DNA from: Pseudohaliea sp964438205 | Lineage (GTDB): Bacteria; Pseudomonadota; Gammaproteobacteria; Pseudomonadales; Halieaceae | Reading direction: 5' to 3' | Length of the DNA: 64,000 bases | Assembly (NCBI GenBank): GCA_964438205.1 | Contig: CAYTJQ010000007.1 | Location: forward strand, 1-64,000 | Shown here: positions 9,038 to 17,555 of the stretch, piece by piece | How the letters are laid out: the number at the start of each line of letters is the position of its first letter | Position numbering within the stretch: the stretch's first letter is position 1 | Translations under genes and position numbers: made by a program | The notes under the pieces: generated by a model | The model's database searches: none | Told to the model about the DNA's origin: nothing | Seen by the model: the letters and a program-made list of their open reading frames with translations, nothing else

Positions 9038-9109
9038 AGCGATCATTTCTTTTTGTAGCCGAAAGTGAAGCGATCGTTTATTATCTTTCGCAGCATGAAG
9101 GGATCGCTT
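9035..9109 (+). promoter_or_regulatory. Three palindromic operator-like repeats upstream of the Fic gene
   Basis: Three related sites: TGAAGCGATCATTT (9035-9048), TGAAGCGATCGTTT (9066-9079) and TGAAGGGATCGCTT (9096-9109). Their consensus core AAGCGATCGCTT is a perfect 12-bp palindrome. The sites begin 31 and 30 bases apart, close to three helical turns, so bound dimers would lie on one DNA face. A -10-like TATTAT (9079-9084) abuts the second site, and the third ends 10 bases before the Fic start codon. The layout suits autorepression, probably by the C-terminal winged helix of the Fic protein itself (inference). Confidence 0.65.
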
Positions 9110-9119
9110 CCTGAGGCGG

Positions 9120-10283
9120 ATGATGCGGCAAACCGGAGAATACGAGCGAAGCACCGCGACGGGAGAGGAGGTCAACGCCTTCATCCCGTTCCCGCTGCCA
9201 CCACGCGATCCCCCGCTGGCACTGGACGATAACCTCGCGCAGCTCCTCGCCCGCGCAAGCGAACAGCTGCGGCTGCTCGACCTGGCCGGCGATCTCGTGC
9301 CCTCCGTCGAGTGGTTCGTATATGCCTTCGTGCGCAAAGAGGCGGTGCTGTCTGCACAGATTGAAGGCACGCAGGCTACCCTGATGGACCTGCTCGAGGT
9401 CGAAGCCTCCGGCAAGGCGCCTGTGGATGCCGACGTCGAGGAGGTCTGCGGCTACCTGGATGCGCTGAACTTCGCCTGGGAGGAACGGGGCCGCGACACC
9501 GGCGCGCCGCTATCGATGCGCCTTCTGTCACAAGCTCACGAACGGCTGCTGGCAGGGGCGCGAGGTGCCGGGAAACAGCCCGGCGAAGTGCGGCGATCGC
9601 AGAACTGGATTGGTGGCACGCGACCCGGCACTGCGAGCTTCGTCCCGCCCCCGCCGCATCGGCTCGGCGACCTGCTCAGTGAATTCGAGCACGCCATCCA
9701 CGACGACAGCGACCTACCGCCCCTGGTCCGCGTGGGACTCCTGCACGCGCAGTTCGAGACCCTGCACCCGTACCTCGACGGCAACGGTCGCCTGGGTCGT
9801 CTGCTGATCACGCTGCTCCTGCGCCACTGGCGCCTGCTCTCGCGCCCGCTCCTTTACCTGAGCCTGTTCCTGAAAGTTCACCGCCAGGAGTACTACCGCC
9901 GACTTGGCGCGGTCCGCTCGGATGGCGACTGGGAGGGCTGGCTCGGATTCTTCCTGGAGGGCGTCGCCGCCGTCGCCGAAGAGGCGATCGCCACAGCTCG
10001 CCGCCTGCACACCATCGTGGGCGAAGGGCGTAAGCGGCTGCTCGCACGAGAGGATGCGACCGTCCTGAGCCTCCGGCTCTTCGAGCTACTACCGCAGCAC
10101 CCGCTGATCACGGTGAATCGCGCCGTGGATCTCCTCGACTGTTCGCGCCCTGCGGCGGCAAAGGCGCTACGGGTTCTCGAAGCGGCCGCTGTGCTGCAGC
10201 CGCTCGATGCGCGTAAGAAAAACCGAACGCTGGTGTTCAGGGAGTACCTCGATCACCTCCGGGAGGGGACTGACGTCGTGTAA
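9120..10283 (+). CDS. Class II Fic-domain protein with C-terminal winged helix (AMPylator/autoregulator)
   Basis: Fic enzymes transfer AMP (or another phosphate-containing group) from a nucleotide to protein hydroxyls. This 387-residue protein has the order typical of the Fic_N/Fic/wHTH type: an inhibitory helix S78-AQI-E82-G83 (S/TxxxEG, so class II, self-inhibited from its own N-terminus), a Fic core H216-PYLDGNGRLG-R227 with catalytic His and both Gly/Asn/Arg positions intact, a flap region before it (about 160-180), and a C-terminal helix-turn-helix (about 320-360, LITVNRAVDLLDCSRPAAAKAL). Two adjacent ATGs (9120, 9123) follow GAGGCGG. The upstream palindromes suggest it binds its own promoter. 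No antitoxin gene is adjacent, which fits the built-in inhibitory helix. Targets cannot be read from sequence. Confidence 0.92.
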   Translation: MMRQTGEYERSTATGEEVNAFIPFPLPPRDPPLALDDNLAQLLARASEQLRLLDLAGDLVPSVEWFVYAFVRKEAVLSAQIEGTQATLMDLLEVEASGKAPVDADVEEVCGYLDALNFAWEERGRDTGAPLSMRLLSQAHERLLAGARGAGKQPGEVRRSQNWIGGTRPGTASFVPPPPHRLGDLLSEFEHAIHDDSDLPPLVRVGLLHAQFETLHPYLDGNGRLGRLLITLLLRHWRLLSRPLLYLSLFLKVHRQEYYRRLGAVRSDGDWEGWLGFFLEGVAAVAEEAIATARRLHTIVGEGRKRLLAREDATVLSLRLFELLPQHPLITVNRAVDLLDCSRPAAAKALRVLEAAAVLQPLDARKKNRTLVFREYLDHLREGTDVV

Positions 10284-10360
10284 CAGACGTTGACCTGCGC
10301 CGGAGGTGCCGCAATCGGCATGCTCACTGAGCGATGCCGCCCAGAGGCCAGGCCCTGCCG

Positions 10361-10966
10361 TTAGCGCCAGCGCGGACCGACGATCCAGGCGATGAGGCTG
10401 TAGCGAACGCCCTTCGTCACCGGCGTGACCCGGTGCATGACCCAGCTCGGAAAGGTGACGATCGCGCCTCGCTCCCGCGAGGCGAACTGCTCCTTGTTCG
10501 TGTAGAAGAAGCCGATATCGCCGCCTTCGTAGTCATCGGGGTTGCTGAGCTGTACCGACAGGCTGATCTTTCGATTGGCGGTCTTCCTGCCGCCATCCAT
10601 GTGCCAGGTGTAGTGGCCCTGGTCCTCCTCGTGGTAGCGCGTTACCTGCATGCGGCCCTCGAACTTCGTGATGTCGAAGCCGTAGTTGCTGGCGTTGACC
10701 TGCTGCACGGCATGCCAGACCTTGCGGTACGCCCAGTCGTACCTCGCGCGGTCGAGCCAGTGCACCTGGGAACGACGGATCGAAGGGTCCGTCTTCTGCC
10801 CGCCCACCGTTGCGGTGCGGATATCCTCCTCCGCCGCCCGCACCAGGGCGTCCATCTGCTCGTCGGAAAAGCAGCGCGCGACCGTGACCTGCCTGTCGAA
10901 ACCGTCGATGGCCGGGACGTCCTTCGGCCGGGCCGTTCTGCGCTCTGATTTCTTCCTGCCCGCCAT
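10361..10966 (-). CDS. 2OG-Fe(II) oxygenase, prolyl-hydroxylase-like
   Basis: A 201-residue non-haem iron, 2-oxoglutarate-dependent dioxygenase of the PKHD/prolyl 4-hydroxylase type. The iron facial triad is visible: H122-M-D124 in YTWHMDGG and the distal H178 in SWVMHRVTPV, with R188 in GVRYSLIAW to bind 2-oxoglutarate. The N-terminal 15 residues are a Lys/Arg-rich tail. I chose ATG 10966 (after GGAAGAGA) rather than a far upstream in-frame start because the family begins here. It is divergent from yaeQ, with 176 bases between them, and its stop lies 77 bases beyond the convergent Fic gene. The substrate could be a protein (ribosomal or other) or free; related short proteins are poorly characterised. 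Confidence 0.85.
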   Translation of the reverse strand: MAGRKKSERRTARPKDVPAIDGFDRQVTVARCFSDEQMDALVRAAEEDIRTATVGGQKTDPSIRRSQVHWLDRARYDWAYRKVWHAVQQVNASNYGFDITKFEGRMQVTRYHEEDQGHYTWHMDGGRKTANRKISLSVQLSNPDDYEGGDIGFFYTNKEQFASRERGAIVTFPSWVMHRVTPVTKGVRYSLIAWIVGPRWR

Positions 10967-11142
10967 GCTCGTTTCTCTTCCTGGCTGTCCCGTGCGGCCG
11001 TGCGTCGCCGCACAAGGCGGTTCGCTGGCATAATCGACCTCATCGTAAACCGCTACCCGCCGATCACAAACAACGCGTTGGCAGAGCGCTGCTTCCACCG
11101 CTCCCACGCGCACCGCCCGCAACCGGAGAGCGACCCGACCCC

Positions 11143-11688
11143 GTGGCCCTGAAATCATCCATCTCCCGCCTGAAGCTGCAGCTGGCCGACCTCGACCGCC
11201 AGCGCTACCGGGATTTTCCGCTCACCCTGGCACGACACCCCTCGGAGACCGGCGCGCGCCTGATGCTCCGGGTTCTCGCCTTCGCCCTGCACGCGGACGA
11301 GCAGCTCGCCTTCGGCCGGGGGATCAGCACGGACGGGGACCCGGACCTCTGGCTGAAGAACCTGGACGGCACCATCGACAGCTGGATCGAGCTGGGCACA
11401 CCGGACCCGGACCGGCTGAAGCGGGCCTGCGGCCGGGCGGCGCGGGTGGTGCTCTACGCCTACGGCGACCGGGCCGTGCCGGTCTGGTGGAAGCGCCATC
11501 GGGACGCGCTGGAACGCCTCGACAAACTGACAGTGATGCAGGTCGACGACGGGGCCATGCAGTCCCTCGCCGATGCGTTCCAGCCGGGCATGACCCTGCA
11601 ATGCACCATCAGCGAGGGCGAAGCCATGCTGTCCTGGGACGAAGGCTCGCTCACCGTTGTTCCGAAGACACTCAAGGCGGCGGGGTAG
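11143..11688 (+). CDS. yaeQ: YaeQ family protein
   Basis: 181 residues, matching the E. coli YaeQ length and its conserved blocks: LTLARHPSETGARLMLRVLA near 24-43, ADEQLAFGRG, DLWLKN, WIELGTPD and AVPVWW. YaeQ has a fold related to PD-(D/E)XK nucleases (established) but its biochemical role is unsettled; it was first noted as a suppressor linked to haemolysin/RfaH expression. The start is GTG 11143, with GGAGAG about 10 bases upstream. It is divergent from the 2OG oxygenase gene and followed by a small lipoprotein gene on the same strand. Confidence 0.93.
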   Translation: MALKSSISRLKLQLADLDRQRYRDFPLTLARHPSETGARLMLRVLAFALHADEQLAFGRGISTDGDPDLWLKNLDGTIDSWIELGTPDPDRLKRACGRAARVVLYAYGDRAVPVWWKRHRDALERLDKLTVMQVDDGAMQSLADAFQPGMTLQCTISEGEAMLSWDEGSLTVVPKTLKAAG

Positions 11689-11811
11689 CTGCCGGATGGA
11701 GGCACCAGCCTGAGCTGCGCCGCAGGGCGCGATGAGCGCCCGCCGGGCGGCCGTGTGCTAAGGTCAGGGGCAGGAATACTGCTGTCCAGGACCCGCCGGA
11801 AGAGGGGCCGC

Positions 11812-12291
11812 GTGAAAAGAACCCTTGTAGTCTCCCTGCTCGCCCTGCTCGCGGGTTGTGGCGGCGAGACGGAGCTGATCAGCTACGTCTGCGACGAACC
11901 GCTCGCGGGCTATCTTGCCCAGGCGCGCAAGCATATCGAGAATGACTACGAGGTGGAGCGCAGCCTCCAGCTCCTCTCCGCCTGCCCGGCCAAGGGCTAC
12001 CACCGCCGCTACACATTCCAGTTTTCCCGGGAATCCATGGCCTCCAAGCAGGTGGTGGATGCGCAGGTGCGCGCCGCCTGGTGTGGCGACCCCGCCGCCC
12101 GGACTACCGAGGCGGACCTGAAGCTGTCCCCCGGCATGCTCGTCTTCCAGTTCACCTACCCCTGGTCGACGGCGACGGGAAAATACCCGCAGACGACCTT
12201 CCGGCTGAACCGCAGCACCCTCAAGGGCGGTTTCCTCGAGGATCTCGACTGGAGCTGCCGCCTCGAGCAGGCGCCCGCAGACGGCAGCTGA
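11812..12291 (+). CDS. Small lipoprotein, function unknown
   Basis: 159 residues from GTG 11812, chosen because it places a short lipoprotein signal at the N-terminus: VKRT, a hydrophobic run, then lipobox L-A-G-C with Cys16. GAGGGGCCG just upstream is a plausible ribosome site. The mature part contains several cysteines (SYVCDE, LSACPAKG, AAWCGDP, WSCRLE), which could form disulfides in the periplasm. An in-frame ATG at 11755 would bury the signal and is less likely. It lies 123 bases after yaeQ and converges on the Omp85-like gene, 27 bases away. No family recognised. Confidence 0.65.
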   Translation: MKRTLVVSLLALLAGCGGETELISYVCDEPLAGYLAQARKHIENDYEVERSLQLLSACPAKGYHRRYTFQFSRESMASKQVVDAQVRAAWCGDPAARTTEADLKLSPGMLVFQFTYPWSTATGKYPQTTFRLNRSTLKGGFLEDLDWSCRLEQAPADGS

Positions 12292-12318
12292 TCGTCGACG
12301 CCGCGAGAGGCACGGCCC

Positions 12319-14103
12319 TCAGAAGCTGCTGCGCAGGGTTACGGAAAGCTGCAGGTCATCGACGCCGCGCCCGCCGGTGCGCAGCGGCGCGGCGAGGTCG
12401 ATGTGGATCATGCCGCTGGTCGGCAGCCGCGTGGGCATAAGCCGAAGGCCGATACCGGCATTCGCCAGCCAGCCATTCTCCTCGTCGTCCGGGTCATCCG
12501 GGAACCACGCGCGGCCCGCGTCCAGGAAGAGCGCGGCACCCCAGCGGAACAGGCGCAGCGGTTCACCCGAGGCGTACCAGCGCTCCTCGACCCGCATCCG
12601 CACGCGGCGGTCACCCTGCTGGTAGCGTTGCGGGTAGCCGCGCAAGCCGAGATCACCGCCCAGCTGCAGCTGGCTATCGTCTGTGAGCCCCTCGGTCCAG
12701 GTCCCGTCGAGGGCCGCGTAGAAACGCCAGCTGTCGGTCTGAAGGTAGTGCAGCTCGGTACCGATGGTGACGAAAACGTTCTCCGCCTCGCCGTCCGAGG
12801 TGGTCACGGCGCCGTTCACCGACACCGCGCCCGAGAGGATAATCGACTCCCGCGGGCGGATGGCATCGCGCCAGCTGGCCTCGAAGATGAGCCGGCCGTC
12901 ATCCGCGCCCAGCGCGTCCGGCGAGAAACCGATACGGCCCGCCAGGCGCCGGCCCAGGTGCACGTCCTGCGGGCGGCCGATGAGCGCCAGGTTCGCGATC
13001 GGCACGAAATCGTCCTCGATGGTCTCGATGCCGACGAAGGGGTAGGCGGCACTGCGGTCCTCGGGGAGCTCTGCGGGCTGCAGCGGGCCGGGCGCCCGCG
13101 CGAAGCTGTAGTCCCACCACGCGAGACCGGTGTTCCAGCGGCGTATGTTGCTGCTCGCACGGCCCGTGGACCCGGCGAGCTGCAGCTCACCGCTGTGGGT
13201 CTCCTGGCGGAACTCCACCACCCGGTCGCCGGCGTCGAAGAGCGGCTGGATCCGCTCGTCCACCGCCAGGCGCATGCCCATGCTCCTGCGTTCGTCGAGG
13301 GAGCGGAAGGGATGGCGCAGGTGCAGGTTCAGGCGGTGCCCGTCGTCGTTGTCCGCGGCGTCGAGATTCAGCCGCCAGGCGCTGCCGGCCACGGCGGGAT
13401 CGAAGAAGTAGGCCCCATAGCCGCTGCGGTCGACGTCCTCAGTGAAGAGGAAGCCCAGGGTCTCGCCGCGACCCAGGAGGTTCTCGTCCTCGATGCCGAG
13501 CGACCAGCTCGATTCGCCGCCGCTGCGGTCGAAGGAGACCGTGGGCAGGATGGTCCACACGTCCCGCGTGACCACCGCGAGATCCACCACGTCACCGCAG
13601 CGGCGCACGGGCACCACGCGCGCGTCGTAGAGCCAGTCGACGGACCGGAGCAGGCGCTCGGCCTCGACCAGCTCCAGGGGCACGAAGCCCTCGCCCTCCA
13701 GCAGGAAGGGCAGCTGCTCGCGGATCGTCTGTTCCCGGGTGAGCAGGTGCAGCCCGTTGGCCAGCCGGAAGAGCGGGTTATCCTGAGCCGGATCAGACAG
13801 GTCGAAGACCTGCTCGCGCTGCGTGATGAGACGACCGACGACACCACCCTCCGCCAGCTCGCCGCCGATACCGGCGGGAATGGCCTCGAGCTGGCCTGCG
13901 GCAGCCTCGTCTGCCCAGGGCAACGCCTCGCAGGCGCCTGCCGCGCCGGCAGGCGCCCCGGCAACGAGGCAGAACAGCGCCAGGAACACCGATGCAGCCG
14001 CAACCCCCGGGCCGCCGCGCAAGCCCGATGTCAGTGCCCTGCCAAACACGGGGGCCACGAAAGCGCGACACGTCTCGCGCAGAGCCTGTAGACCGGGTGC
14101 CAT
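12319..14103 (-). CDS. BamA/TamA (Omp85)-family outer-membrane barrel protein
   Basis: 594 residues. After a long N-terminal signal region (hydrophobic core about 33-55, ending AGAAGA) come one or two POTRA-like segments (about 60-185, with 'LVEAERLLRSVDWLYDARV' type helix-strand pattern), then a 16-strand-like beta barrel to the end. The Omp85 loop-6 signature appears as LRGY around residue 500, and the chain ends in Phe (...LRSSF), the usual BAM insertion signal. It is shorter than BamA (about 800), closer to TamA/two-partner exporters. It is the last gene of the - strand run 17339-12319, 50 bases after the diguanylate cyclase. Client or substrate unknown. The true start may be later than ATG 14103 because about 30 residues precede the signal core. 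Confidence 0.8.
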   Translation of the reverse strand: MAPGLQALRETCRAFVAPVFGRALTSGLRGGPGVAAASVFLALFCLVAGAPAGAAGACEALPWADEAAAGQLEAIPAGIGGELAEGGVVGRLITQREQVFDLSDPAQDNPLFRLANGLHLLTREQTIREQLPFLLEGEGFVPLELVEAERLLRSVDWLYDARVVPVRRCGDVVDLAVVTRDVWTILPTVSFDRSGGESSWSLGIEDENLLGRGETLGFLFTEDVDRSGYGAYFFDPAVAGSAWRLNLDAADNDDGHRLNLHLRHPFRSLDERRSMGMRLAVDERIQPLFDAGDRVVEFRQETHSGELQLAGSTGRASSNIRRWNTGLAWWDYSFARAPGPLQPAELPEDRSAAYPFVGIETIEDDFVPIANLALIGRPQDVHLGRRLAGRIGFSPDALGADDGRLIFEASWRDAIRPRESIILSGAVSVNGAVTTSDGEAENVFVTIGTELHYLQTDSWRFYAALDGTWTEGLTDDSQLQLGGDLGLRGYPQRYQQGDRRVRMRVEERWYASGEPLRLFRWGAALFLDAGRAWFPDDPDDEENGWLANAGIGLRLMPTRLPTSGMIHIDLAAPLRTGGRGVDDLQLSVTLRSSF

Positions 14104-14153
14104 CGAAATCTCACGTCGCCTCTTGCTTGAAACGGCAGTCGCCGGAGGACGGA

Positions 14154-15665
14154 TCAGCCGTCACCGTAGAACCGGAAGGTGTTCTTGCCAGCTTTCTTGG
14201 CTGCATACATTGCATGGTCCGCGTGCTTCATCAAGGTCTGCTCGTCCTCGCTGTCGTCCGGGCAGACGGCGATGCCGACGCTGGCGGAGATCCGGACGTC
14301 GCGACCAGCGAGCGCATAGGGTGCCGCGATGGCCGCCAGGAGCTTCTCCGCGACGGCCGCCGCAAGCGCGGGCTCGCCCACGGCGGGCAGCAGCGCCACC
14401 ATCTCGTCGCCGCCGAGCCTCGCGACCACGTCGCTCCCGCGCAGGCAGTCGCGCAGCCGGTCTGCGACCTGCCGCAGCAGTTCGTCACCGACATCATGCC
14501 CGAGCGAGTCGTTGACCTGCTTGAACCCATCGAGATCGAGAAAGAGCAGGGCCACGCGGTTCCCGTAGCGCCGGGACTGCTGCACCGCCTGAGACAGTAA
14601 ATGGCCGAAGGCGGCGCGATTGGGAAGCCCCGTGAGCGTGTCGTTGAAGGCGAGCTGCTCCATCCTCCGTGTATGGGCGACGCGCTCCTCGAGCATCCGC
14701 GCACGCGCCCGCTGCAGCTGGGTGGCGAGGATACCGAGCAGGAGCAGCGGCACCATGATCGCCACGCTGGCCAGGGTGGCGCGCCACAGGTAGACCTCCC
14801 GCTGCGCCCGCGCCGGCGCCAATCGCTCGGCCTCGGACAGGCCGACGACGATCGCCACCGGGAACCGGAACAGTTCCCGAACGACGAGATAGCGGCGGAC
14901 ACCGTCCCACGGCGTGGCGCGCACCGGGACCGGTGCCGTATCGCCCGCCGCACGGGCCTGCGCGAGCAGGCCCGGGTCGATCCTTTCGCCGGCGCTGACC
15001 CGGTCGCCGCTGCGGCGCGCACGAAACACGCCATCGGTACCGACGAGACCGAGCACCCCGTCCTCGCCCATGGCGCGCGCGTCATAACCGCTGACGAGAT
15101 AGTCGGCGTCGGCCGTGACCGCGACAATGCCCGCGAAGGTGTCGTCCTCGCCGGTGACCGGGAGGGCCAGGGTCACCTGCCACTGTCCCGTCCCCTCGAC
15201 CGGGCGCGGTGCGCCCAGGACGAGGTCACCGGTCTCCCGGGCGCGGCGGAAGACATCGCGCCCGGCCAATGACCCTGTCGCATCCGGCGCCGTGCTGGCG
15301 ACAACGCTGCCGGCCGCATCGGCGACCTGCGTCGTGAACAGCAGGCTCGGGGGCAGCAGGGAGCGCGCGCCCAGGGCGTCGAGCGCCTCGGCAGCGGGCA
15401 TGCTCTTCAGCTGGAAGCGAACGAGGCGCAGGGTCTGTTCGATCTCCCGCAAGGCGCGCACGATCTGCGCCTCGTAGGTATCGGCCACATCGTGGACCAG
15501 TTCCCCCGTTGACTGTCGCGCGACTTCCAGCTCCCGATCGATGCTGTTCCCGGTGAACAACCACAGCAGCGCCAGCATCAGCACACCGATGGCGCTGAAC
15601 AGCACGGGGGGGTCCGTGAGCCGGTGCAGCCGCCGGGGCCTGCCCGCCTCGGCAGCGGCGCTCAC
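14154..15665 (-). CDS. Membrane diguanylate cyclase with periplasmic sensor domain (GGDEM variant)
   Basis: About 503 residues: TM1 near the N-terminus, a periplasmic dCache-like sensor domain, TM2 (VAIMVPLLLLGILATQL), a short coiled linker and a C-terminal GGDEF domain. The signature reads GGDEM rather than GGDEF/GGEEF; the metal-binding Asp/Glu and both Gly remain, and DLDGFKQVND and DTLTGLPNR are normal, so activity making c-di-GMP from 2 GTP is likely. RGSD five residues before the signature is an intact RxxD product-inhibition site. The start is uncertain: GTG 15665 follows the preceding stop by 7 bases, and TTG 15680 would overlap it. It sits between the periplasmic binding protein and the Omp85-like gene in one operon, suggesting that the binding protein or porin supplies its signal (inference). 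Confidence 0.88.
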   Translation of the reverse strand: MSAAAEAGRPRRLHRLTDPPVLFSAIGVLMLALLWLFTGNSIDRELEVARQSTGELVHDVADTYEAQIVRALREIEQTLRLVRFQLKSMPAAEALDALGARSLLPPSLLFTTQVADAAGSVVASTAPDATGSLAGRDVFRRARETGDLVLGAPRPVEGTGQWQVTLALPVTGEDDTFAGIVAVTADADYLVSGYDARAMGEDGVLGLVGTDGVFRARRSGDRVSAGERIDPGLLAQARAAGDTAPVPVRATPWDGVRRYLVVRELFRFPVAIVVGLSEAERLAPARAQREVYLWRATLASVAIMVPLLLLGILATQLQRARARMLEERVAHTRRMEQLAFNDTLTGLPNRAAFGHLLSQAVQQSRRYGNRVALLFLDLDGFKQVNDSLGHDVGDELLRQVADRLRDCLRGSDVVARLGGDEMVALLPAVGEPALAAAVAEKLLAAIAAPYALAGRDVRISASVGIAVCPDDSEDEQTLMKHADHAMYAAKKAGKNTFRFYGDG

Positions 15666-15672
15666 CTCGAGG

Positions 15673-16107
15673 CTACTCAACGACCACCACCCGCAGCCGG
15701 TCGTCGATCGCCGAGGCGGGCAGGTAGCCCAGGGCTCGCGGATCGGCGGCGACCGCATCGGCCATCTCCCGGCTGCTCGCCAGCGACTGGGGCGGACGTC
15801 CACGCCCGGTAAAGATCAGCCGGGACCAGTGCGCGCGCATCTGGGGAGGGGTGCGGCCCAGGTAGCGCTCGTAGAACGTTGCATAGGGCGGCAGGCGCTC
15901 GCTGAGATCCAGCGGAATCGCGGGCTCACCATCCGGAAACCGGTCGGAGCGGCCGAGGAACAGGTCCTCGAGGTGGGCGCGGGGCAGGGCCGAGAGGGGG
16001 TTTTCCCGGGAAACGACCACCACGACTTCAGCCCGGCCCGGCACGGCGCCGACGGTCGCGCTCAGTGCAAGCCAGGCCGTCAGGAGAATGTGTGCCGGGC
16101 CTCTCAT
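15673..16107 (-). CDS. Periplasmic phosphate-binding-protein-like domain protein, transporter-less
   Basis: 144 residues with a clear signal peptide (MRGPAHILLTAWLALS... ending AEVV) and one lobe of a PstS-like fold: VSRENPLSALPRAHLEDLFLG, then FYERYLGRTPPQMRAHWSRLIFTG and ALGYLP, a pattern shared by small 'phosphate ABC transporter substrate-binding' proteins that lack permease genes. Such proteins are often encoded with a diguanylate cyclase or chemoreceptor and a porin, as here. Its ATG (16107) overlaps the porin stop by one base (TGATG), and the cyclase follows within 8 bases, so expression is coupled. Likely role: periplasmic ligand-binding partner for the cyclase sensor domain (inference). 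Confidence 0.8.
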   Translation of the reverse strand: MRGPAHILLTAWLALSATVGAVPGRAEVVVVVSRENPLSALPRAHLEDLFLGRSDRFPDGEPAIPLDLSERLPPYATFYERYLGRTPPQMRAHWSRLIFTGRGRPPQSLASSREMADAVAADPRALGYLPASAIDDRLRVVVVE

Positions 16108-17339
16108 CAGTAGACGAAGTCGAAGCTGAGGCTCACGACCGAGGCGGACCTGCCCGGCTGGAAGCCCGGCTGGCGATTGGTGAACACCCCCGAAGAGTCG
16201 GAGCGCAGGTCGATGTAATCGTATTGCAGGGTCAGGGCCATGCTGCTGGCAAAGTCCCAGCGTGCGCCGAGCGAGACGCTGCGCTGCTTGATGGGCAGGT
16301 TGAAGAGGTCCTCCAGCTCGGTGTTGAGGGCCCGTACCACGCCTTCGAGCCCAGGAGGGACCGCGCCGGTGGGCAGCTGCGGGGTGGCCTGCTCGTTGGC
16401 GGCCCAGGCCCGGGCAATGCTCACGAAGGGCGTCCAGCTGCCGGCACGATAGCCCGCCGTCGCGTAGGCACCACGCAGGTCGCCGAGCAGGGCCTCCGTG
16501 GAGGTGCCGGCCCACTCTGCCATCAGGAACCAGTGGCCGGGGTCGTAGCGGCCGCCGACAGAAAAGAGAGCCACCGGCTCCTCGTCCACGCGGTAGCGCT
16601 CGGCAATGCTCTGTCCGGGGGGGCCGACAAGCTCGACGCCATCGAAGAGGGGATCGAACGCCTCAATGCTGAGATCGTAACGACCGAGGCTGGCCACGAG
16701 GGACAGGTCGCCCCACTCGAGCGTGTTCGACAGCGTCAGGATGTCCTCGCCCGAAACCTCCCCGTCGGCCCAATCCGGCTCGGTGCGACCGTAGGTGCCG
16801 CGGAGCGTGTTCGTGTAGTCACCGAAGTGGCTGCGGTAGCTGAGCTCAATGCCATCGAAGTTCGTTACCGGTATGAGGCGATAGACTTCCTCCGGCGGAC
16901 GTACCCACGGCGTGGCGAAGCCCACCTTCCGGTACTCGGACACCATGAAGCTCGGCTGCACCATGCGGCCGAGGCGCAGGGTGACATTGGGCGTAAACTC
17001 GTACTGGATGTTCGCCCACTCGAACCTGGGGCCGTAATCACCGTCCGCCTCCTGCTCGACAACGACCTGCACGACGGCAGAGAGGCGCGAATTCAGGCGG
17101 CCCGTGAGCTGCAGGCCGAGGCGGCTGTCAACCTTGTGGCTGACGGTCTGGCTGTAGCCCGCGCCCTCGTCCTGGAACAGGTTGCCGACAAAGTCGGCGT
17201 GGTCTTCGCTGCTGTAGACGGCGCCAAGGGTGCCGTAGGCGTTGAACAGCAGGCCTGGCTCGCTGGATTCCGCGGCGCCTGCCGGGCTGTCCGCCAGGCA
17301 ACAGGCAAGGGCCGTTACGATCGGGAGAGCTCGAACCAA
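16107..17339 (-). CDS. Porin-like outer-membrane beta-barrel protein
   Basis: 410 residues with a signal peptide (about 1-22, ending AGAA) and alternating-pattern beta strands ending in an aromatic C-terminus (FDFVY), typical of a trimeric-porin-like barrel of 16 strands. FNAYGTLGAVYSSE is the usual first strand. The start is TTG 17339, supported by GAGG 7 bases upstream on the - strand. First gene of the apparent operon porin / binding protein / diguanylate cyclase / Omp85-like protein. Substrate is unknown; the next gene suggests an oxyanion or another small solute. Confidence 0.82.
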   Translation of the reverse strand: MVRALPIVTALACCLADSPAGAAESSEPGLLFNAYGTLGAVYSSEDHADFVGNLFQDEGAGYSQTVSHKVDSRLGLQLTGRLNSRLSAVVQVVVEQEADGDYGPRFEWANIQYEFTPNVTLRLGRMVQPSFMVSEYRKVGFATPWVRPPEEVYRLIPVTNFDGIELSYRSHFGDYTNTLRGTYGRTEPDWADGEVSGEDILTLSNTLEWGDLSLVASLGRYDLSIEAFDPLFDGVELVGPPGQSIAERYRVDEEPVALFSVGGRYDPGHWFLMAEWAGTSTEALLGDLRGAYATAGYRAGSWTPFVSIARAWAANEQATPQLPTGAVPPGLEGVVRALNTELEDLFNLPIKQRSVSLGARWDFASSMALTLQYDYIDLRSDSSGVFTNRQPGFQPGRSASVVSLSFDFVY

Positions 17340-17494
17340 AGCACTTTCCTCGCTTCAGCACGGGCTGCGGGCGCCTGCGCTAGCTCGCCCGGCGAGCCGC
17401 ACTGTCAGGGTGTTGATGGCAGCATGCCGCCCCGTGGGGCTTCGGCATCAGCGCTCGATCATTGTCCACGGACCACCGCACCGGCGTCAAAGCA

Positions 17495-17517
17495 CGGCGG
17501 CGGCAACGCCACCGCCG
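17495..17517 (-). terminator. GC-rich hairpin, possible terminator of the midcut protein gene
   Basis: A 10-bp stem with one G.T wobble and a 3-base loop (CGGCGGCGGC / AAC / GCCACCGCCG on the + strand) lies 38 bases past the stop of the gene at 17556-18173. On the - strand it is followed only by TGCTTTG, so the U-run is weak. It would separate that gene from the porin operon downstream. Confidence 0.4.
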
Positions 17518-17555
17518 GCGGAGGGGCAGGGAAAGGGGGAATCAGCGGGCTGCGA

